From: Lunularia cruciata
Taxonomy: Eukaryota > Streptophyta > Marchantiopsida > Lunulariales > Lunulariaceae
Reading direction: 5' to 3'
DNA: 64,000 nucleotides
NCBI GenBank assembly: GCA_948567375.1
Contig: OX419758.1
Coordinates: 25,487,001-25,551,000, forward strand
Notes under the pieces: model-generated
Told to the model about the DNA's origin: nothing
The model's database searches: none
Seen by the model: only the letters and a program-made list of their open reading frames with translations
Translations under genes and position numbers: made by a program
Part shown: one piece after another, positions 12,005 to 21,962 of the stretch
Position numbering within the stretch: position 1 is the stretch's first letter
How the letters are laid out: each line of letters starts with the position of its first letter

Positions 12005-13387
12005 TGTCACGCCATTTGTAGTTCCGCATCTAGATGCTCGGACACTGGAGTTCCAGTGATGGTAGTTAGAGTTATTCTAGCAGTTTCTCAGGGACTACTT
12101 TCCGACGGTTAGATTTTGTGTTCGGGGTATTGACTTCACGGTGGGGCCCACCGTCACTTTGCACCGTTTGCACCGTCGAGTGTGCCGTCAGCGGGACCGT
12201 TAGGGTTTCAGGGCTAGCTCGAGTCCAGGGGGTATAGTTTCGAAGTGAGCTCTAGAGAGCTCACTTCTTTGATGGTGAGCCTTCGAGTTCCTGGCTATGG
12301 TGGACAGAGGCCGGCGAGCGTCACCTGGATTCTCTATGCTTGAGTGGGTGTGGCTTGACTGTAATCAATGCCCAGTTGTTGGCAGTTTATAGAGTGACAG
12401 ATCAAGTACTGATCTGAGTTGAGTTAAGTTGAGAGTGTTAAGCAATCTGATTACATCAGAGAAGTGAAGTCAGGGGGAAATCGGGTGCAAGAACGTTGAG
12501 TGTTGGTGGTATCTCCAAGCTCGGTGGATCGTGGTAGCTCGATTCAGGTTCTGTGTTTCCCTAGTGTGTAGAAGCTCGTTTAGTTGATGCAGATTTGGTA
12601 GTTAGGCGGATGGTGTGCGGAAGCGCTGGCCAAATTTTGAGCAAAGAAGGAGCAATTTTGAGCAGTGGTTGTGATTTTGAGCTCAGGAGGTGAAGGCAAG
12701 CCAATTTGCTATGAGTTGGGCTCAGAAAGTGAAATTGAAGGTGGAGTTGGAAAGCTCTTCTCATGGAATTATGATTTGGAAAAACCTGTTTTGTCAATTT
12801 GGCTCAAGTGGAAAGTTAGCGGGGGATTTGGCGGACATCCATCTTTAGGGTTTACGTCAGATTTTACGTCAGATTTTGGGCCAAAATTGGAGGAGTTTTG
12901 CTGTTTGGCCAGATTTGGAGAAGTTTTGCTAGTTTGGAGGACTTTCGCAAATTTGGAGAAGTTTCGCCAATTTTGGAGGAGGTTCGAAGTGGCAACAAGA
13001 AAGGCCTCATTTGGCTGAATTTTGGCATTTCGAGGCTTCGAGGCATAGGGCTGTGGGCTATGAGAGGCTACGAAGGCCTAGAAGGGCCAGAAAGGCCAGC
13101 AAGCTAGCTTGCTGGTGTGAGGCTAGCTAGTTTAGAGTAGATCTTGGTCATTGGTTGGCAAAATCTGCCTTTCTTGCTAGATTGTGCGCAACAGGGTTTG
13201 ACCCCTAGATCTCTTGTTCTTAGACTGGTGCCCTAGCCAACTGGTCCACCCTCACTTGTTGTCATAGTGACTGTGCCACTGTTATCTATACACATGTAGC
13301 TTTGGCTAGAAGAGGGAGTTTGATCCCATTCTTGGTGATCCTGGTAGCTTAGGACTTAGATACGAACTACTCTTATGTCAAATGCCA
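12005..13387 (+). repeat. Family A 5' LTR, copy A2
   Basis: It starts TGTCACGCCATTTGTAG and is alignable along its length with 4476-5810. It contains a perfect 11-bp inverted repeat, gaagtgagctc / gagctcacttc, around a taga loop (12242-12267). It also has the 15-nt palindrome cggtggggcccaccg near 12140, followed by repeated caccgt motifs. The 3' end is set by the following TGGTGGCAGAG and is approximate. Confidence 0.7.
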
Positions 13388-13712
13388 AATGGTGGCAGAG
13401 TCAGTCCCGTGTTGTGTTATGAGATGGGGGTTTTCGTTTAGATTTCTTGTGATTGGATCCCCCCAATTCTCTGCTTCCTGTTTGTGCACCACGTTTGTGT
13501 GAGGTGCCCTGACTTTTGGGCGTTGGTGCTCTGGTGTGCTCTCGGTGGTGAGGCTGGAGTGATGACCAGTCAGACTACCTTTGTTTCTCTCCGGTGAGGC
13601 AGGAAGTGATGACCTGCAAACCGTGAGAGTGCGTGTTATGATGGCAGGTTACAGGTTGCCCTTCCCCTAGTGTAGTTATCTCGGTAGAGTTACATTAGTG
13701 GGTGGTGTTTAG
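13388..13712 (+). other. A2 primer-site candidate and gag leader
   Basis: TGGTGGCAGAG at 13390-13400 is the candidate primer-binding site (two mismatches to TGGTATCAGAG). The rest is untranslated leader shared with A1. I see no coding sequence in it. Confidence 0.45.
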
Positions 13713-15240
13713 TTGGTGTTGGCACTTGGTGGGGTACTTGCGGGTGCGGTTGCGACTTGCGACTTGCGGTTGCAGTTGGTGGTTCGGGTTTGCTGTTGCA
13801 GTTACGTGGTCACAACGGAGTTCTTTGGAGATTCCAGAGGAGTTAGCCCTGCAGTACGCAGTGGGTTTACTCGGAGTGGTGCTCGGTATCAGCCTGTATC
13901 TCAGGTCTTAGTGAGGGAGGAGATTGACTCTGAGTTGGAGTTCGATACAAGAGCTGATTCAGTTGAGAGTGCACTTGGTGTGTCCGCACCGTTGTTGTGG
14001 GACATGGACAAGATTTATGGGGCCTCCAAAGGCCCTAGGCGTTACTCTGGTACAGTGGGTACCATTGAGTTGGATGACTTCATCCAGGAGTTTGATAGTT
14101 GGTGTGATTTGCAGCAGATGCGGAACCCGACTTTGTTCACACTCTTCATGGCATGGAAGGGGTTGTTTCAGCACTTGGAGGGTCCGCCGATGGACAACTA
14201 CCATGAGTTCACGAGAGCTCATTTGGAGGAGATTGAGTTATAGAGACAATATTGGTCTCCACACTATGTCTCCATCACTTCAGGCTTGGTGGCCAGGAGT
14301 AGATCGGTTGTACCCACAAGTTCTAGCTCGAGTAGTGTTGGTGGAGCTAGTGGAGGTGCACTAGCTGGAGATAGTGCTACTACGAGTGGAGGTACCGCTG
14401 CAGGAGGTGGTGTGGTACTGGGGTTTAACCCCATGGTGGAGTTCTTCCTATGTTTGAGATAGAACTACCAAGGAGTGCAGACTGACAAGCTGAGGAGCTT
14501 GCAGGAGTTCCAGCGGAAGGCTGGAGAGAGCCTACGCGAGGCATATACTCGCATGAGGCGGCTGATCAGTTTCACTCAGGGAGTTACTGAGGTCCAGGCA
14601 GTCCAGTTTTGGTATGGGATACTGGATAGGGAGTTGCGACGTAGAGTTTGTGATGCTACATTGATGCAGGCTACTTTGCCCACTTTGGCAGTAGTCTTTG
14701 GTTTGGCTGAGCGTATTGAGCTCAACATGGTGGAGGAGAGAGTGGTGACAGCTGGATTTGGTAGAGAGACCTCATCCACGGTTGTGACTTCTTCTAGAGT
14801 GCAGCAGAGTGCACCACGCCCAGTTGGTTTTCGAGGATAGGGTGGACAGCCCAGATCCTATGGAGCGAGTGGAGGGCCTAGTGGAGTTAGACCCTTACCC
14901 TCATTTTCGGGTCAGCAATAGCTAGTGAGTGGTGGTGTTGCTTGTTGGACTTGTGGTGGACCTCACCATAGGAGAGAGTGTACTCAGGGCAGCGGACATG
15001 ATACCTCTGGTGCATCATAGCCAGCACAGAGGCAGTGTGAGCACTGCCACAGATTTGGTCACACTAGTGACCGGTGTTTTGACCTACACCCGGAGTTACG
15101 GAGTGGTAGGGCTGCTATGGTAGGTAGTAGAGGAGCTCCAATTCATGGAGGACGAGGTGGTAGAGGTGGTGGTAGAGGTGGTGGTAGAGGATCTACACCT
15201 AGTAGAGGTGCAGTACCTGCCCTTACTTCTGACATAGCTA
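13713..15240 (+). pseudogene. A2 gag: capsid region, two zinc knuckles, RGG stretch (broken by stops)
   Basis: In its native state this would be the structural protein. The start is uncertain: 13713 is the first ATG of the frame, and the sequence conserved with A1 begins near VTTEFFGDSRGVSPA. The capsid-like core includes GTIELDDFIQEFDSW, FQRKAGESLREAYTRMRR and VVFGLAERIELNM. A Ser/Gly-rich linker lies in the middle. The nucleocapsid has CWTCGGPHHRREC (CX2CX3HX4C) and CEHCHRFGHTSDRC (CX2CX4HX4C), then GGRGGRGGGRGGGRG, an RGG-type RNA-binding stretch. In-frame TAGs fall at 14241, 14460, 14838, 14919 and near 15017; the last two also occur in A1. No frameshift is needed. Confidence 0.85.
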
Positions 15241-16517
15241 TGGCTACTTGGATTGAGCAGTTGGAGCAGAGATTGGCTAGTACGGCTATTGCTCAGAGGA
15301 GATCAGATTCGGGTGCAAAGGCTTCCACCTCATATGCTGGTGATAGAGATGCTTTGGACTTCATGTGCGGAGCAGCACAGGTGGATGCATCTGCAGCAGT
15401 GACTAGGAGTGCAGTACGTGCTCTAGAGCCTAGAGGAGCATCAGTGGAGTTGGACCCACAGAGAGGAGAGGTTGGGAGACAGGTCAAACTTCCCCAATCT
15501 TTCACGGTATCTGAGGCATTACAGACGACATCCATGGTTCCTAGACGTCCCAGTGCAGGTGTGGTAGGTGGTGATGGAGTACCTGATGGAGTACCTGCTA
15601 GTCAGCCACCTGCTACTACACAGATTGAGTCTAGGATGATGTTGGGGGCAGCTCAGCTGATTATGCGGCATCCTTTATTTTCAGCCAGTGACATGTTTAC
15701 ATTGGGAGTTGACCCAACCCCAGTGTTCCGGTTGGCTACCACGTTGTGTGAGAGTAGGGATGGTGCAGTTCCTACTACTAGAGCAGAGGTGGTTGGTAGT
15801 GGAGCTGACTTGGTTGAGGAGCATGGGATCCGTTCAGCGACCAGTGGTTTATGGCAGGCAGCAACGGCTAGACTGGAGGAGTTGCCAACTAGACCGGCCT
15901 TTGAGAGAGCACGGTTTACACCTGGTGTTGTCCTATTGGATAACCAGAGGGGGATCTTTTGTTTAGTGGGACCTTCAGGGAAGGTCTATACACCACAGAG
16001 AGTCTTGTTAGACTCTGGTGCGCAGCCCCTTATGTTGGGGAAGGCTGCAGTTGTTGGTTTGGAGTTACGGAAGACCGATGTGGAGAGGTGTCCATTTCAG
16101 ATCCAGACATCTCTAGGTGGTGGTTCGACACAGTACATCACACATGGGGCGCTTGTTGTCTAGGTTCAGCCTGGTCATCTGACTGATAGCTCGGTGGTGA
16201 GAGCTCAGGCTATTGCGACGATAGCTGAGTCATATGATGTGCTAGTTGGGGGAGCAGTGTTATACCCTATAGGTTTCAGCATTGACTATTGGGAGGAGAC
16301 AGCCTCTTATAGACCTGGTTGGCAGTCTGGTGAGGGACGGGTATGTTGCCTACTAGTACGCTTTAGTAGTGGCAGTCTTGGCTCACTACAGTCCGGGACC
16401 ATGGCAGCATCAGTTTTAGCTTTCAGCAGTGCAGTTACTTGGCCTGGTGACTTGTTGGAGGGGAACGCCCATGTAGAGGATACTCCAATACCATAGGAAA
16501 TCACTTGACTATGGAGT
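15241..16517 (+). pseudogene. A2 gag-pol linker and aspartic protease
   Basis: The frame continues through a coiled-coil-like stretch (WIEQLEQRLASTAIAQRRSD) and a ~200-residue region conserved with A1 but unknown to me. A retropepsin follows: RVLLDSGAQPLMLGKAAVV has the catalytic D-S-G at about 16012-16020. After a TAG at 16161 comes SYDVLVGGAVLYPIGFSIDY, which fits the second half of gypsy proteases (I/L-L-G-x-D/V-xLYP-G), and then RPGWQSGEGR, which joins the protease to the next domain. Further stops at about 16494 and 16506 lie just before the methyltransferase linker. In a live element it would cut the polyprotein. Confidence 0.82.
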
Positions 16518-18008
16518 ATGAGTGGGATTGTTCCATCCACCTTGGATGTTCCATTGTGGAGTTCAGAGGAGGCATTGCAGGAGCATGCAAATCAGTTGCT
16601 GCAGCAGGCTTGGAGTGGGGCCTTCGTACCATCAGGGGATGAGTGTGAGGATGAGCCTCCAGAGGCGATTTCTTTGACACCTCTGAATACCACACTCATT
16701 GCTTGGCAGTATCCAGTAGAGGGGATATGTCTATTGGAGTTGTTTGGTGGGATCAGCACCGGACTAGCTGCGGTGTTACAGGCGGGTATCCGAGTACAGA
16801 GGTACTTGTATGTAGAGAGAGATGAGACTGCTAGGCGAGTCTCTCTACATCATGTGGCACACTTGGCCTATCGGTATCCAAAGTTATTACCGATGTCAGC
16901 AGTCAGAGGTTACCAGAAGGCCTTACCAGGAGACATTTCCTTACTGGGGGCGCATGACCTAGAGAGACATGGGCCTATTCACTTGGTGATTTCTAGATGG
17001 CCATGTCAGGGACATACACGTGTGGGCCGTGGTTTGGGTCTTTAGGATCCTCATTCTGGTGTGTTTTGGGAGATGTTACGGATACTACGACATCTCCAGG
17101 TTCATCAATCTGTTTCTCCAGCTTACCTTTTGGAGAACGTTCCATTGATGGGTGATTCTCGCACTAGAGTGGTGGCAAGTACACATCAGGTCCATTCATG
17201 GATGGGACCTGTTGTATTGTTAGATGCAGCCAGAGTGGGATCACGGGCTCATCGTCTTTGTCTTTGGTGGACGAACCTCTTACCCAAAGAGGTTCTACAA
17301 CGTAGTTATGATGGGATTCAGCGACAAGACCACATTCTTGTTGATGATATCTTGGATGTTGGACGTCAGTCTCAGATAGTGGTAGTGGCTGATAGGTCAC
17401 CTATGGCAGTGGTGAACCTAGTTGGACAGCCTAGAGCTGCATTTCCCACACTCATGAGTTTCCCAGGCTCTCATGCTTTTCGAGAGGGAGGACCTGGACT
17501 TGTTTTGGACTCACAGTTACAGCAGTTGGTGGAGCCCAATGCTGATGAGAGAGAGCGGGCGATGGGTTTTCGCACCGGTATTACCACTGTTCCAGCTGTG
17601 TCAGAGGCATCCAGGCGTCAAGTGTTAGGTCAGGCTATGGACCTGAACTATTTGACCTGGATTGTGAGCCTTGGTTTGGCAGAGCAGCGTAGGATGCGCT
17701 TGATAGGCATCACCACTCGAACACTTGTGAGCCCTGTGCCTATCAAGACAATTCAGGCACATGTTGAGGGCGATGGACCGAGTGGACATGGTATTCTTGG
17801 GACACATCCAGTAGCTACTAGGGAAAGTGGTCTACTTGGAGTCCATCCAGGTGAGCGTGGGCTACTTGGATTACACCCTTGGTCCACATGGGATGCAGCC
17901 AGAGGACGTATGGAGCTTGCAGCCAGAGTGGAGGGAGTTTTTCACACAGAGGTTGGGACCTCTAGTGGTCGGGAGCATGACACCATTGCTCCCAAGGGCC
18001 CAGTGTAG
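16518..18008 (+). pseudogene. C5-cytosine DNA methyltransferase domain inside the gypsy polyprotein (Dnmt3/DRM-like motif order)
   Basis: This domain would transfer a methyl group from S-adenosylmethionine to cytosine in DNA. It lies between protease and RT, in the same frame as both. The motifs appear in the usual linear order. I: LLELFGGISTGLAAVLQAGI (SAM site). II: YLYVERDETARR. IV: VISRWPCQGHTRVGRG, with the catalytic Cys at 17004-17006. VI: YLLENVPLMGD, with the ENV at 17133-17141. VIII: DAARVGSRAHRLCLWWTNL (17223-17279). IX-X: ADERERAMGF and RRQVLGQAMDLNYL (about 17540-17660). One TAG (17043) splits it between motifs IV and VI. In motif VIII the second Arg expected from A-H-R-x-R is Cys (tgt, one C-to-T step from cgt). 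A tail with repeated G-L/I-LG-x-HP units follows. The ENV, PCQ and AHR motifs fit Dnmt3/DRM better than Dnmt1, by eye only. This copy is dead, but no key motif is missing. Confidence 0.88.
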
Positions 18009-19087
18009 CAGCCAGTCAGTACGTCTTCCACTCCTACTACAGTTACAAAGGATACTTGGGAGCCAGATCTTGGACCCAAGCTTATTGGAGAGGAAAGACG
18101 GAGGGTTTGGAGGTTCTTGAGGAGTCACACGAGTTGTTTTGCCTTTAGTATGAAGGATTTGGGTGCCCTGAAGGGACTTGGTATACGGATTGAGCTGACT
18201 AGTGACACACCTATTTTCCGACGTCCTTATTGATATAGTGAGATGGAGAGGACATTGATTCAGAGCCGGAGTATTGACCTTTTTGAGGCTGGTTTGGTGG
18301 AGATTTCACATGGAGAGTATGCATCAGCAACAGTGATGCAAGCCAAGAAGGATATGCATGGCAACTATACAGATAGGCGGATGTGTGGAGATTACCGTCC
18401 TATCAACCGACAGACCAGCACTGATCGGTATGCCATGCCTACACCGGAGGAGATTTTTGATGCGATTGGGCATGCAAAGGTCTTCAGTACTTTGGATCTT
18501 TGAGCGGGATATCATCAGTTGCCGATCAGGGAGGAAGATAAGTCCAAGACAACATTTTGGGCTATTGATCCTCACGGTAAGGATGTGTTATATCAGTGGA
18601 GGTTCTTACCATTTGGGTTGAAGAATGCTCCCGCTGAGTTCCAAAGGGTCATGGATAGGATCCTAGCTGGATTGGATTTTGCCCGGTGCTATATTGATGA
18701 CATTTTGGTTTATAGCACTATTGTGGAGGAGCATGAGAGACAATTGTTGGAGGTGTTTGAGAGGTTGAGATCTCATGGACTCAAATTACATCCTGGGAAG
18801 TGTAGGTTCTTCCATGAGCAGGTTGAGTATTTGGGTCACACTATCTACCCCGGAGGACTTGGTGTTCAGCAGACCAAGGTAGAGGCTATTGCACGTATTC
18901 CTCGGCCTACGGATGTGAGCAGAGTGCGAGCATTCCTTGGGTTGGCAAACTTCTATCGCCGCTATATTAGAGGATTTAGTGCCATTGCCAAGGCCTTGAC
19001 GAAGCTGACCAAGCTTACACAGGAGTGGTGTTGGGGAGATGAGCAGGAGAGAGCTTTTGTAGAGCTCAAGGAGAGGTTGACATCTGG
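18009..19087 (+). pseudogene. A2 reverse transcriptase, first copy
   Basis: The frame of the methyltransferase continues through VWRFLRSHTSCFAFSMKDLG, an RT upstream region, then DYRPINRQTSTDRYAMPTPE and FSTLDL. After a TGA comes AGYHQLPI, then FLPFGLKNAPAEFQRVMDRI and RCYIDDILVYS, with the catalytic YIDD intact. The connection CRFFHEQVEYLGHTIYPGGL and AFLGLANFYRRYI is of gypsy type. TGA codons replace expected CGA codons at the tyrosine-rich RPY-YSE site (unit 2 still has cga there) and at the LDL-x-AGYHQ site. After the last RT residue it runs into duplicated methyltransferase tail, so it lacks its own RNase H. Confidence 0.88.
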
Positions 19088-20398
19088 GGGCGATGGACCG
19101 AGTGGACATGGTATTCTTGGGACACATCCAGTAGCTGCTAGAGAGAGTGGTCTACTTGGAGTCCATCCAGGTGAGTGTGTGCTACTTGGATTACACCCTT
19201 GGTCCACTTGGGATGCAGCTAGAAGATGTGTGGAGCTTGCAGCCAGAGTGGAAGGAGTTTTTCACATAGAGGTTGGGACCTCTAGTGGTCGGGAGCATGA
19301 CGCTATTGCTCCCAAGGGCCCAATGTAGCAGCCAGTCAGTATGTCTTCCACTCCTACTACAGTTACAGAGGATACTTGGGAGCCAGATCTTGGACCCAAG
19401 CTTATTGGAGAGGAAAGATAGAGGGTTTGGAGGTTCTTGAGGAGTGACACGAGTTGTTTTGCCTTCTGTATGAAGGATTTGGGTGCTCTAAAGGGACCTG
19501 GTATACAGATTGAGCTGACTAGCAACACACCAGTTTTCCGACGTCCTTACCGATATAGAGAGGACATTGATTCAGAGCCGGAATAGTGACCTTTTTGAGG
19601 CTGGTTTGGTGGAGATTTCACATGGAGAGTATGCATCAGCAATAGTGATGCCAGCCAAGAAAGATATGCATGGCAACTATATAGATAGGCGGATGTGTGG
19701 AGATTACCGTCCTATCAACTGATAGACCAAGGCTGATTGGTATGCCATGCCTACACCGGAGGAGATTTTTGATGCAAGTGGGCATGCAAAGATCTTCAGT
19801 ACTTTGGATCTTTGAGCAAGATATCATCAGTTGCCGATCAAGGAGGAAGATACGTCCAAGATAGCATTTTGGGCTATTGATCCTCACGGCAAGGATGTGT
19901 TATATCAGTGGAGGTTCTTACCATTGGGGTTAAAGAACGCTCCTATTGAGTTCCAGAGGGTCATGGATAGGATCCTAGTTGGATTGGATTTTGCTCGGTG
20001 CTATATTGATGACATTTTGGTTTATAGCACTACTGTGGAAGAGCATGAGAGACAGTTGTTGGAGGTGTTTGAGAGGTTGAGATCTCATGGACTCAAATTA
20101 CATCCTGGGAAGTGTAGGTTCTTCCACAAGCAGGTTGAGTATTTGGGTCACACTATCTACCCTGGAGGACTTGGTGTTGAGCAGACCAAGGTGGAGGCTA
20201 TTGCACGTATCCCTTGGCCTACGGATGTGAGCAAAGTGCAAGCATTCCTTGGGTTGGCAAACTTCTATCGCCGTTATGTTAGAGGATTTAGTGCCATTGC
20301 CAAGGCCTTGACAAAGCTAACCAAGCTTACATAGGAGTGGTCTTGGGGAGATGAGCAGGAGAGACTTTTGTAGAGTTCAAGGAGAGGTTGACATCTGC
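19088..20398 (+). pseudogene. A2 second methyltransferase tail and reverse transcriptase, second copy
   Basis: This repeats the previous block, including the GILGTHP / GLLGVHP / LLGLHP tail, RCYIDDILVYS and AFLGLANFYRRYV. It has its own changes: FLPLGLKNAP for FLPFGLKNAP, a TAG after TKLTKLT, and frame shifts of one base on each side of the RT. This is the copy that is contiguous with RNase H. Confidence 0.85.
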
Positions 20399-21156
20399 TC
20401 CTATTTTGAGGAGACCGATTAGAGGACGACCATTTCAGGTTCATACTGATTGGAGTATGTTGGGGCTTGGAGCGGTGCTCACCCAGCATGATGACGAGGG
20501 GAAGGAGTTTGTAGTGGCCTATGCTAGTTGCTCTAACAATTCAGCGGAGGCAAAGTATAGTCATATGAGGGAGAGTGCTCGGCAGCAGTTTGGGCAGTAA
20601 CACATTTCCAATGTTACCTATTTGGTAACCTCTTCACTCTCATCACTGATCATCAGCCACTAGAGTGGTTGATGGAGTCCGACAAGCTTTCAGGGAAGCT
20701 TGCACGATGGGCTTTGATTTTACAAGAGTATGATTTCATGGTTGTTCACAGACCTGGAGTGGTGAACCGTGATGCAGATGGGTTGAGTAGAAACCCATGT
20801 CCCAGCTAGCAAGATCAGATCGGAGCACATTGGCATGGGGATACAGATGAGGAGATGGTGTCAAGTTGGCATGAATCGGCCTTTCTGTGTATATTTTCAA
20901 AGGCTTTGGTGGTATCTCTCTCAGCGCATATAGGAGGAGTTATTGAGGTTATAGGTCCAAAGAGTGAAGATATTGGTACAATTCAGCGAGACATTCATGA
21001 TGATGTCTTAGTGATGGACTATCTTTGCATTGGTGTTGTGGGTAGCACAATTGGGGCCAAGGAGAGAGATTGTATTCTTTAGCAAGCCAGACGGTTTAGA
21101 TTGGAGGGCAGACACCTTTTGCATGTATGGGAGGATGGTAGAGTGCAAGTATTACC
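20399..21156 (+). pseudogene. A2 RNase H and linker to integrase
   Basis: Gypsy RNase H follows the RT: PILRRPIRGRPFQVHTDWSM carries the first Asp, EFVVAYASCSNNSAEAKYS the Glu, and a shifted frame gives TLITDHQPLEWLMESDKLSG with the second Asp, then HRPGVVNRDADGLSRNP. One frameshift lies near 20580. A ~100-residue linker without recognised motifs (WHGDTDEEM, IEVIGPKSEDIGTIQRDIHD) leads to the integrase and is cut at 21161 by element B. Confidence 0.78.
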
Positions 21157-21252
21157 ACTTCTATAACAATGTGGAGTTTAGCGACAAAGTTAGTCGGGCT
21201 TATGAAGTAGAGAATAAGACAAAATAGCCTAGAATATTCTAGAAGCATCTAA

Positions 21253-21453
21253 GAAGCTTCTTAGGAAGCTTCCCAACTAGTTAACTTGCGCCCTAAGCAG
21301 GTAGCTTTTAGAAGGAAGCTTCTAGAAGCTTCAAACTAGCTTAACTTGCACGCCAAGTAGGCGGCTTCTGGAAGGAAGCTTCTTGAGAAGCTTCTTGGTT
21401 AACTTGGCTTGCATTCCAAGAAAGCAGCTCAAGGAAGCTTCTTGAGAAGCTTC
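21253..21453 (+). promoter_or_regulatory. Array of heat-shock-element-like GAAGCTTC palindromes
   Basis: There are four clusters of paired GAAGCTTC: 21253-21272, 21315-21332, 21375-21394 and 21434-21453. In the second cluster the two palindromes are 2 bp apart, giving GAAGCTTCTAGAAGCTTC, a perfect run of four alternating nGAAn/nTTCn units. In the others the gap is 4 bp. The clusters lie about 20-220 bp upstream of the TATA box. The 3' LTR keeps most of them. Binding by heat-shock factor is inference. Confidence 0.6.
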
Positions 21454-21471
21454 AAGGGTCTTGTATGCTAC

Positions 21472-21481
21472 CTATAAATAC
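21472..21481 (+). promoter_or_regulatory. TATA box of element B LTR
   Basis: The sequence ctataaatac is a good plant TATA box. Transcription would start about 30 bp downstream, near 21505, which sets the U3/R border. The 3' LTR has the same box. Confidence 0.65.
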
Positions 21482-21585
21482 CAAAGCCGAAGCTCATGCT
21501 AGGCATTCGGAGTTTTCCCTCATTTAAGTATCCCAATGTGAGTTTCCATTCTTCTATTTCTCTCCTCGGTTTTGGTCTTTTACAT

Positions 21586-21600
21586 TGGTATCAGAGTAGG
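21586..21600 (+). other. Element B primer-binding site (initiator Met tRNA)
   Basis: TGGTATCAGAGTAGG starts one base after the LTR end. The first 11 bases match the 3' end complement of plant initiator-Met tRNA. Confidence 0.85.
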
Positions 21601-21855
21601 TATGGGATGGATGGAATTTATGGACCACCAAATCTATTTCCGCCAAACCATTGGGACTTTTATGTCCAGATATTACCAAAGCATTGTTTCACATAATTCA
21701 TCACTTTGCACTTTGGGCAAGATTTTCTACATATGATCACCGTGTTAGAGGAACCCTTGATACTTCCAATTGTAACTTATGGAGAACAGTGGAAGTGTTG
21801 TATCTGTGTGTTAATCAATTAGATAAATTGAGGGTAGTGGAATAGAGTTGTAGTG

Positions 21856-21962
21856 ATGGCGGCAATACCGGATGTTATCCTTGCAATGCAACAACAAATC
21901 AAGCATCTTACTTGATTGTTGGATGAACGAGACCAACAACGACAAGAAAAGATAGACAGAGC
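21856..21962 (+). pseudogene. Element B gag, N-terminal fragment
   Basis: The reading MAAIPDVILAMQQQIKHLT, a TGA, then LLDERDQQRQEKIDR is the coiled-coil start of a chromovirus gag. It is interrupted by F and resumes at 29804 (LVQDREDRIQFLKPKVFEGK) before losing its frame. Confidence 0.6.

Larger units (their letters stand above)
17768..20398 (+). repeat. 1.3-kb tandem duplication of the methyltransferase tail and RT
   Basis: Unit 1 (about 17768-19087) starts gggcgatggaccgagtgg and ends gaggttgacatctg. Unit 2 (about 19088-20398) repeats it, with small deletions such as the loss of about 8 bp at the gatatag...gaggacattg site. The junction joins the RT connection directly back to the methyltransferase tail. 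Only unit 2 continues into RNase H. Confidence 0.88.
21162..21584 (+). repeat. Element B 5' LTR
   Basis: It starts tataacaatgtggag (the 3' LTR has the canonical TGTAACAATATGGAG) and ends ggtcttttaca. Its U3 is built of about three degenerate 60-bp units, each containing aacttgc...ccaag and paired GAAGCTTC palindromes. Confidence 0.92.

Noticed and set aside
21241-21453. Regular spaced palindromes that could suggest a CRISPR array
   Set aside because: They are degenerate promoter repeats in an LTR of a plant element, with no spacer-like unique segments of equal length.
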